Assembly (NCBI GenBank): GCA_021801025.1
Contig: JAJYYK010000012.1
Coordinates: 1-64,000, forward strand
Direction: 5' to 3'
Length of the DNA stretch: 64,000 nucleotides
DNA from: Pseudomonadota bacterium
GTDB lineage: Bacteria; Pseudomonadota; Gammaproteobacteria; Burkholderiales; Sulfuriferulaceae
Positions 58,084 through 64,000 of the stretch are shown piece after piece. A model generated the notes under the pieces. It worked only from the letters and a program-made list of their open reading frames with translations. It had not been told where the DNA came from and searched no databases. A program made the position numbers and the translations under genes. How positions within the stretch are numbered: the stretch's first letter is position 1; each line of letters opens with the position of its first letter.

Positions 58084-58345
58084 TGCTGACAGATGGAGAA
58101 TAGTCACTGAGTGGTGTGTATGGAATACTTGATTCAATATTTTGCATAAGCGTGCGGGGAGATTGTGCAGTATATTGTTTTATAAATAAATTTTATCGGT
58201 TTCTGCTGCGCGCTAGCCCCGCCTGTTTCATTCAGGAGGCCGCTGTATCGTGATTTATGCATCGGGTAGAATAACTTTCCATATGAAACAACAGGCAAGC
58301 GATGCCCCTTGTTCATTTATCCTTTTGCCTTGCTGCTTTAACTCC

Positions 58346-58393
58346 CCGGCCTGAAGGGCCGGTGAACTTCTTGTCGTCATAATCAGCAAGAAG
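58346..58393. other. two consecutive stem-loops in the scpB-rluB gap
   Basis: CCGGCC (58346-58351) pairs with GGCCGG (58357-58362), and CTTCTTG (58367-58373) pairs with CAAGAAG (58387-58393). They lie close together in a 379-bp gap with no gene. The first resembles hairpins found at the ends of IS200/IS605-type elements, but no transposase is present. Apart from a TATAAT at 58428-58433 (probable -10 for rluB, 30 bp before its start), nothing else is seen in 58084-58462. Confidence 0.45.
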
Positions 58394-58462
58394 CTCATTT
58401 ATTTGTTAATGACTCCTAAGGGTAAGCTATAATTTCAACTTATTCGTATCATTGGAATTATC

Positions 58463-59335
58463 ATGTCAGCACCTCATTCGCGTCCGCCACGTTCTGTGCG
58501 GTCCCCTAAATCATCTGACACACCATTCTCCGATGACGGCGAGACAGCGGATCCGTCTTCGCAAAAATTGCAAAAAGTGCTGGCTGCAGCCGGTTTTGGT
58601 TCGCGGCGCGAGATGGAAGAATGGATCAGCAATGGTCGTGTGAGCGTCAACGGCGAGATCGCGACGCTTGGCACGCGAATCACGGAAGCAGACCGGGTTC
58701 TGGCTGATCGCCGCCCCGTGCGTTGGCCGTTTAGCCTTGCCTTGCCGCGTGTACTGATTTACCACAAGCCCGAGGGTGAGATTGTGAGTCGCGATGATCC
58801 CGGTGCGCGTCAAACGGTTTTTGAAAATTTGCCCAAAATAAAAAACGGCAAATGGATTGCGATTGGGCGTCTGGATTTTAATACGGAAGGTTTGTTAATA
58901 TTTACCAGCGACGGTGAATTGGCCAATCGTTTGATGCACCCCAGTTTTGCGGTAGAGCGTGAATATGCCGTACGTATTATGGGCGAGTTGACCCGGGAGC
59001 ATATGCAGCAATTGACTTCCGGAATTGAGCTGGATGATGGTTTGGCGCGTTTTGAACGCATTATGGAAGAGGGGGGTGATAATTCTAACCGTTGGTATCG
59101 CGTGGTGATTCGCGAAGGGCGTAATCGTGAAATTCGGCGGATGTTTGCTGAAGTGGGCATGATGGTAAGCCGTTTGATACGGGTACGTTTTGGCGTGGTG
59201 AATTTGCCCGCTCGCGTGAAGCGCGGGAAGATGATGGAGTTGGATGTGAAACAGATTGTCACGTTGCTGAAATGGGCGGGGATGCCGGTGCCTGATGTGT
59301 TGCCGCAGACGCGCCCGCAAGACAAAAGGCGATAA
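58463..59335 (+). CDS. rluB: RluB-type 23S rRNA pseudouridine synthase
   Basis: RluB makes pseudouridine 2605 in 23S rRNA. The 290-residue protein has a disordered N-terminal leader, an S4 RNA-binding domain (LQKVLAAAGFGSRREMEEWI) and the RsuA-family catalytic segment IAIGRLDFNTEGLLIFT with the nucleophilic Asp, then GRNREIRRMFAEVG. It follows scpB, the common order. RsuA and RluE relatives are less likely given length and context. Confidence 0.9.
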   Translation: MSAPHSRPPRSVRSPKSSDTPFSDDGETADPSSQKLQKVLAAAGFGSRREMEEWISNGRVSVNGEIATLGTRITEADRVLADRRPVRWPFSLALPRVLIYHKPEGEIVSRDDPGARQTVFENLPKIKNGKWIAIGRLDFNTEGLLIFTSDGELANRLMHPSFAVEREYAVRIMGELTREHMQQLTSGIELDDGLARFERIMEEGGDNSNRWYRVVIREGRNREIRRMFAEVGMMVSRLIRVRFGVVNLPARVKRGKMMELDVKQIVTLLKWAGMPVPDVLPQTRPQDKRR

Positions 59336-59341
59336 TTAACC

Positions 59342-59752
59342 ATGCTGGATTTTATATTTTTTGATGAAGGTTTGCGTGACCGGTTTGTGGCTAGCCTGCA
59401 AGGGAAATCGATTGCGACCCACATGAAAGATGACCATTTTGGTTGGACTGTGCACTTTGATGAAATGAGTCTCAGTGATGAAGTGGTGCATGAGATTGAG
59501 GCAGAGTATGAGGCGCTTGAAATTGAACAAATGCACCTGATTGAGCAGGAGGAAGGTGGTTTGGAAAAACATGTCGCCGGTTTTGAAGTGCATTTGCCTG
59601 ATGGCAATACGGTTATGGTATCGATTAACCCTGGCCTGGCGGCACGGTTGATACAGGAATTTACGTTTGACGAAATTCATGACATGTTTTCCAGTGTGGC
59701 AGCTGCGGCCATCAACCCGGATCGCCGCCCACTTTGTCAGCGGGAAAACTGA
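59342..59752 (+). CDS. unrecognised conserved-looking acidic protein
   Basis: I do not recognise this 136-residue acidic protein. It starts LDFIFFDEGLRDRFV, has a Glu-rich helix (EIEAEYEALEIEQMHLIEQEE), a short beta part (VHLPDGNTVMVSINP) and an end with FDEIHDMFSSVAAAAINP. No membrane segments or metal motifs are seen. It begins six bases after rluB and ends three bases before crcB, so it belongs to the same run of genes. Confidence 0.65.
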   Translation: MLDFIFFDEGLRDRFVASLQGKSIATHMKDDHFGWTVHFDEMSLSDEVVHEIEAEYEALEIEQMHLIEQEEGGLEKHVAGFEVHLPDGNTVMVSINPGLAARLIQEFTFDEIHDMFSSVAAAAINPDRRPLCQREN

Positions 59753-59755
59753 TTG

Positions 59756-60148
59756 ATGGGTGCTTTGGCGTTGATGGCGGTGGGTGTGGGCGCGGCATTG
59801 GGCGCATGGTTGCGCTGGATTTTGGGCGTTTGGCTCAATCCTTTGTTCCCCACTTTGCCGCTGGGTACCCTGGCGGCTAATCTCGGCGGCGGATATGTGA
59901 TTGGCCTGTCGATTGCTTTTTTTGCGGCGCAGCCTTCCTTGTCGCCGGAATGGCGTTTATTGATTATTACCGGATTTTTGGGTGGCCTCACGACTTTTTC
60001 GACTTTCTCGGCGGAGGTGTTTACCCTGCTTGCGCGCCAGGAATGGGGTTGGGGTGTTTTGGAAATATTGGTGCATGTGGTGGGGTCTATCAGCATGACA
60101 GCATTGGGCGTTTTGACTTTTTCTTTGTTTGGGACTAAGGGTTCATAA
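59756..60148 (+). CDS. crcB: fluoride channel CrcB/FluC
   Basis: CrcB exports fluoride through a dimeric channel. The 130-residue protein has four membrane segments and the family signature [13 protein letters not shown], with [11 protein letters not shown] earlier. The ATG at 59756 is chosen over the TTG three bases upstream. No fluoride riboswitch is visible, since the gene is buried in an operon. A DUF190 gene follows at once, a known association. Confidence 0.92.
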   Translation: MGALALMAVGVGAALGAWLRWILGVWLNPLFPTLPLGTLAANLGGGYVIGLSIAFFAAQPSLSPEWRLLIITGFLGGLTTFSTFSAEVFTLLARQEWGWGVLEILVHVVGSISMTALGVLTFSLFGTKGS

Positions 60149-60484
60149 ATGAATACAGTCTGTTTGCGTTTGTATGCGCGTGAGGGTGAACAACATCGTG
60201 CGCGTTTGATTCATGATTATTTGCTGGAGCAAGCCAAAGCGTTTGGCGCCAGCGGGGCAACGGTGATGCGCGCCAGTGCCGGTTTTGGCCGACATGGTTG
60301 GCATGAAACCACATTTTTTGAACTTGGGGGTGATCTGCCTGTGGTCATTGAAATCATACTGGCTGCGGAGTTGGCGGAAAAAATGCTCGCCCTGTGTGCG
60401 GCAGAACAGTTGCATTTGTTTTATACCTTAATGCCCGTGACGACGGGGATTACGGGTTCAGGCCCCGTTCATGAATCTGACTGA
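60149..60484 (+). CDS. DUF190 PII-like protein
   Basis: This 111-residue protein has the DUF190 ferredoxin-like pattern: LRLYAREGEQHRARLIHDYLLEQAKAFGASGATVMRASAGFG and DLPVVIEIILAAELAEKML. The family looks like the signalling protein PII and often sits beside crcB, possibly tuning the channel. Its ATG begins the base after the crcB stop. Confidence 0.88.
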   Translation: MNTVCLRLYAREGEQHRARLIHDYLLEQAKAFGASGATVMRASAGFGRHGWHETTFFELGGDLPVVIEIILAAELAEKMLALCAAEQLHLFYTLMPVTTGITGSGPVHESD

Positions 60485-61130
60485 TGCGCTTATTCCCCCC
60501 GGCTGGAATGGTTTATGGTGGCCTTTTTTGGCATTATTGGGCGTGGTGTTGTGGCGTGCCCCCTGGGTGATGTTGCGCAAGCCAGGTGTTTTGAATTTGA
60601 TGTTGGGTGCCTCCGTGCTGGTGCTTGCTTATTGGCAAATTCATGCAGGTCTCCGCCCCGGTTTGGGGATGCATTTATTGGGCGCGACATTACTGACGCT
60701 TCTGTTTGGTCCGTGGTTTGGTTTTTTGATTGTGCTCGTGGCCCTGGTGTTGAATACGGCCTGGTTTGGCGGCGCTTGGTATGCGTTGCCTTTAAATGCC
60801 TGGGTGATGGGCGTTGTGCCTGTCACGGTGAGTTGGGCGCTATACCGTTTGGTGGAGGCGAAACTGCCTAACCATCTGTTTATTTATATTTTTATTAATG
60901 CATTTTTGGGTGCGGGTTTGGCAGTGATGGCCACTGGATTAATGGCCGTTGGGGTGTTGACTGCCATGGGGGATTACAGCTGGCTGGATTTGTCGCACAA
61001 TTATTTGCCATATTATTTTTTAATGGCCTGGTCTGAAGCGGTGACTACCGGGATGCTGATTACTGTACTGGTGGTGTATAAGCCGCAATGGGTCGCCACA
61101 TTCAATGACAAACAGTATCTTGATCAATGA
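60471..61130 (+). CDS. CbiM-like energy-coupling-factor membrane protein
   Basis: This 219-residue membrane protein has about seven hydrophobic segments and starts MNLTDALIPP, with GMHLLGATLLTLLFGPWFG and a long second half ending in a basic tail. It resembles the CbiM-like predicted membrane proteins (COG3235) of Betaproteobacteria. Substrate-binding CbiM proteins have a His-rich N-terminus for Ni or Co; here only one His lies early (IHAGLRP), so the cargo is uncertain and no ATPase gene is adjacent. It overlaps the DUF190 gene by 14 bases and hrpA by four. Confidence 0.7.
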   Translation: MNLTDALIPPGWNGLWWPFLALLGVVLWRAPWVMLRKPGVLNLMLGASVLVLAYWQIHAGLRPGLGMHLLGATLLTLLFGPWFGFLIVLVALVLNTAWFGGAWYALPLNAWVMGVVPVTVSWALYRLVEAKLPNHLFIYIFINAFLGAGLAVMATGLMAVGVLTAMGDYSWLDLSHNYLPYYFLMAWSEAVTTGMLITVLVVYKPQWVATFNDKQYLDQ

Positions 61131-64000
61131 ACGTGGTGGGGCCGTTGTTACCTGAATTGAATACGCTGCAAGATCAACCTGCTCTGTATTGGCGGCCTGC
61201 CGCCCTGGAATTTCCGCCTGATTTGCCGATTGTTGCGCGCGGGGAGGAAATCGTTTCGGCTTTGCGCGCCCATCAAACGATTATCGTATGCGGAGCGACG
61301 GGGTCTGGCAAAACCACCCAGCTGCCTAAAATGTGTTTGGCGGCCGGTCGTGGTGTGGTGGGGCGTATCGCCTGTACGCAACCCAGGCGCATTGCTGCAC
61401 GCGCTTTGGCCACGCGGATTGCAAGCGAGTTACATACCCGGGTAGGCGAGGGGGTCGGTTACAAAGTGCGTTTTACCGATCAAGTGCGTGATGACAGTGT
61501 GATCAAGGTATTGACGGATGGCATGTTGCTGGCAGAGGCGAGCAGTCAGCGCGACTTGCGCGAATATGACACCATTATTCTTGATGAGGCGCACGAACGT
61601 AGTCTGAACATTGACTTTTTGCTTGGTTATCTGCATCAATTGATGCAGCGCAGACCAGAGTTAAAGTTAATTATCGCTTCCGCTACGCTGGATGCGCAAC
61701 GTTTCTCCAGACACTTTGGTGATGCGCCGGTGATAGAGGTGTCAGGACGGACCTATCCGGTAGAAATTCGTTATCGACCCGTTGAAGCCCCGGTGCGGAA
61801 TGCGGATGAATCTACGCCGCGACAGGGGGCTGCGCGTGGCGGTATAGCACAGCCGGATGAAGACATCAAACAGGCGGCATTGCTGGATGCTGTGGATGAA
61901 TTGGGTCGCCTGGGTGACGGGGGGATATTGGTGTTTCTGCCGGGCGAGCGTGAAATTCGCGAAGCCGCAGAGGCCTTGCGTAAGCACCACCCACCACACG
62001 TTGAAATTTTACCCCTGTTTGCACGGCTGTCAGTGAAGGAGCAAGAGCGTATCTTTCAACCTGGCAATGCGCGACGCATTGTGCTGTCCACCAATCTGGC
62101 CGAAACCTCGCTCACTGTCCCCGGAATCCGCTATGTGGTGGATACCGGCGAAGCGCGTGTTGTGCGTTATTCGCTGCGCAATAAAATTGATCAGTTGCAG
62201 ACCGAGCCGGTTTCTCAAGCCGCTGCCAACCAGCGTGCCGGGCGTTGCGGGCGGGTGGCGGCCGGTGTGTGCATCCGCTTGTATTCCGAACTTGATTTCC
62301 AGTCTCGTCCGGCATTTACCGACCCTGAAATTTTACGCACGTCTCTGGCTGGGACGATTTTGCGTATGAAATCGTTGGGATTGGGCGAGCCGGAAGATTT
62401 TCCTTTTCTGGATGCGCCCACGCCCAGATCGATTGCCGAAGGTTTTGGCCTGTTGGAAGAACTCGGCGCGGTTGATGCACAACGTAAAATGAGTGCTCTG
62501 GGCAAACGTTTGGCACGCCTGCCGCTGGAGCCACGTATTGGTCGGGTTTTGCTGGCGGCACAGCAGTTTGCCTGTTTGCGCGAGGCATTGATTATTTGCG
62601 CCGCGTTGTCGGTGCAGGATCCGCGTGAACGGCCTGCGGCACAGGCAGGCTCGGCAGATGATCGCCACCGCGCCTTTGCTGATGAGCGTTCAGAATTTAT
62701 GGGGATACTCAAATTGTGGGCGTTTTATGATGATGCCTTACGCCATCAAAAATCACGCCGTCAACTGCAAACAGTGTGCCAAACCCATTTCCTTAATCCC
62801 ACCCGCTTGCGCGAGTGGCGCGAGGTACACGGTCAATTAGCGGCCAGTGTGGCTGAACTGGGTATGCGGGAAAGTGAGGAACCCGCCAGTTATGAAGCCA
62901 TTCATTTGGCCTTGTTGTCCGGTTTTCCCGGCAATATTGGGGTCAAACAGGATGAAGGCGGCTATATGGGGGCACGCGGACTGAAATTTCATGTGCACCC
63001 GGGTTCGGTGTTGGGCAAGAAACAGCCTAAATGGGTGATGGTCGCGGAGTTAATGGAAACCACCCGCTTGTATGGCCGGGTGGCCGCTAAAATTGAACCG
63101 GAATGGTTGGAACGGGTAGCTGCACATTTGTGCAAGCGTCATTATTTTGATCCGCATTGGGAAAAAAGCTCGGCTCAGGTGAGTGCCTATGAGCAAGTGC
63201 AATTGTTTGGTTTAATTATTATTCCCCGGCGTAAGGTGCATTATGGGGGCATTGAACCTGATTTAAGCCGGGAGCTGTTTATCCGTTCGGCTTTGGTGGC
63301 GGGTGAATACGACACCCATGCAGCATTCTTTGTGCATAATCGTCAACTAATTGAATCAGTAGGCGATTTAGAACATAAAGCGCGTCGTCAGGATGTGCTG
63401 ATTGACGATGAGGCTTTGTTTGCTTTTTTTGATGCGCGAATTCCTGCCGGGATCGTTAATGGGTCCGGTTTTGAGCGCTGGCGGCGCGATGCGGAGCGCG
63501 ATACCCCGCGTTTGCTGTATTTGAGCCGTGCCGATGTGATGCGACATGATGCGGAATCTATTACTGAAGACTGGTTTCCCCAGACCTTGCAATATGGCGG
63601 TATCGCTTTGCCCCTGCGGTATCGCTTTGAACCGGGGCATTTGCTTGATGGGGTGACAGTCACCCTGCCCTTGTCATTGCTGAATGTTGTTCCCGCGTGG
63701 CAGTTTGAGTGGTTGGTGCCTGGCATGTTGCGTGAAAAGCTGACATGGTATCTCAAAAACCTGCCGAAACATTTACGGCGTATTTTTGTGCCGGTGCCGG
63801 ATACGGTCACCGCAGTGATGAGCGGACTGCGCGCAGAGGGTGCTTTAGTGGGCGCTTTGGCGCAGTCTTTGTCAGCACGGAGCGGTTTGGTCATTGGTGC
63901 AAGTGACTGGCGCGAAAGCCCGCCGTCACATCTGCTCATGAATGTATGCGTGGTGGATGATGCAGGAAAAGAATTGGGCATGGGGCGCGATGTGCTGGCC
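61127..64000 (+). CDS. hrpA: ATP-dependent RNA helicase HrpA, partial at the right edge
   Basis: HrpA is a DEAH-box RNA helicase that acts on stalled or colliding ribosomes. The first 958 codons are in the window without a stop; E. coli HrpA has 1300 residues, so about 300 are missing. Walker A GATGSGKTTQ, the DEAH box in IILDEAHERS, motif III SATLDA and motif VI NQRAGRCGRV are all intact. An OB-fold/C-terminal region typical of HrpA, not HrpB, follows (about 560-760). The ATG overlaps the stop of the CbiM-like gene. Confidence 0.95.
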   Translation, partial: MNVVGPLLPELNTLQDQPALYWRPAALEFPPDLPIVARGEEIVSALRAHQTIIVCGATGSGKTTQLPKMCLAAGRGVVGRIACTQPRRIAARALATRIASELHTRVGEGVGYKVRFTDQVRDDSVIKVLTDGMLLAEASSQRDLREYDTIILDEAHERSLNIDFLLGYLHQLMQRRPELKLIIASATLDAQRFSRHFGDAPVIEVSGRTYPVEIRYRPVEAPVRNADESTPRQGAARGGIAQPDEDIKQAALLDAVDELGRLGDGGILVFLPGEREIREAAEALRKHHPPHVEILPLFARLSVKEQERIFQPGNARRIVLSTNLAETSLTVPGIRYVVDTGEARVVRYSLRNKIDQLQTEPVSQAAANQRAGRCGRVAAGVCIRLYSELDFQSRPAFTDPEILRTSLAGTILRMKSLGLGEPEDFPFLDAPTPRSIAEGFGLLEELGAVDAQRKMSALGKRLARLPLEPRIGRVLLAAQQFACLREALIICAALSVQDPRERPAAQAGSADDRHRAFADERSEFMGILKLWAFYDDALRHQKSRRQLQTVCQTHFLNPTRLREWREVHGQLAASVAELGMRESEEPASYEAIHLALLSGFPGNIGVKQDEGGYMGARGLKFHVHPGSVLGKKQPKWVMVAELMETTRLYGRVAAKIEPEWLERVAAHLCKRHYFDPHWEKSSAQVSAYEQVQLFGLIIIPRRKVHYGGIEPDLSRELFIRSALVAGEYDTHAAFFVHNRQLIESVGDLEHKARRQDVLIDDEALFAFFDARIPAGIVNGSGFERWRRDAERDTPRLLYLSRADVMRHDAESITEDWFPQTLQYGGIALPLRYRFEPGHLLDGVTVTLPLSLLNVVPAWQFEWLVPGMLREKLTWYLKNLPKHLRRIFVPVPDTVTAVMSGLRAEGALVGALAQSLSARSGLVIGASDWRESPPSHLLMNVCVVDDAGKELGMGRDVLA

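Noticed and set aside
58134-58316. 60-codon minus-strand frame in the scpB-rluB gap
   Set aside because: No ribosome binding site, no recognisable pattern, AT-rich sequence; most likely chance.
59690-59755. fluoride riboswitch upstream of crcB
   Set aside because: Only three bases separate crcB from the preceding gene and no riboswitch-like fold was seen in the sequence just upstream.

Overview
The window looks like chromosomal DNA of an autotrophic betaproteobacterium, probably a Nitrosomonadales relative of Gallionella, Sideroxydans, Sulfuricella or Thiobacillus. The reasons are a form II RuBisCO operon (cbbM-cbbQ-cbbO) with a divergent cbbR, a beta/gammaproteobacterial EF-P with arginine at position 32 next to its rhamnosyltransferase gene earP, the order hemA-prfA-prmC, an OmpC-like porin of the betaproteobacterial type, and the pairs bamC/dapA and scpA-scpB-rluB. 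The genus is inferred, not proven.

Layout. 1-5.3 kb: the end of a thioredoxin-fold gene, a small cytochrome c, a ParA-like ATPase overlapping ilvD, then lgt-oxyR convergent with a thioredoxin. 5.5-11.5 kb: the CO2-fixation block, with cbbR facing cbbM-cbbQ-cbbO across a 511-bp region that carries two diverged copies of one ~95-bp regulatory module. 11.5-13.3 kb: REP-like inverted repeats and a porin with a clear promoter and terminator. 13.35-24.5 kb: an accessory island holding a Phd/RelE-type toxin-antitoxin pair between two copies of a 31-bp repeat, a truncated VapC remnant, an unrecognised membrane protein with conserved-looking cysteines, a DMT-family (DUF486) membrane gene, a complete type I Wadjet plasmid-defence system (jetA, jetB, jetC, jetD) split between jetA and jetB by a BrnT/BrnA toxin-antitoxin module, and an ADP-ribosylglycohydrolase homologue that seems to lack the usual metal-binding Asp residues.

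24.5-64 kb is housekeeping: efp-earP, valS-(small ORF)-holC-pepA, divergent lptF-lptG, an RDD membrane protein, dusB-fis-purH, purD, tsaC-hemF-a large class A penicillin-binding protein-hemA-prfA-prmC, a Bax-inhibitor-1 family protein, rlmD-adk-kdsB-a Trm112-like protein-lpxK-a glycosyltransferase-like gene-exbD-exbB, an MBL-fold hydrolase, bamC-dapA, scpA-scpB, rluB, a fluoride channel/DUF190/CbiM-like cluster, and hrpA running off the right edge.

The genes work as recognisable units: carbon fixation with its regulator and RuBisCO activase, envelope building (Lgt, LptFG, LpxK, KdsB, BamC, PBP, ExbBD), haem and purine synthesis, translation quality (EF-P/EarP, RF1/PrmC, ValS, DusB, RlmD, TsaC), and a defence island. 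The most unusual observation is the Wadjet operon carrying an embedded BrnTA module; the second is the duplicated cbbR-cbbM control region. No tRNA, rRNA or CRISPR array was seen.
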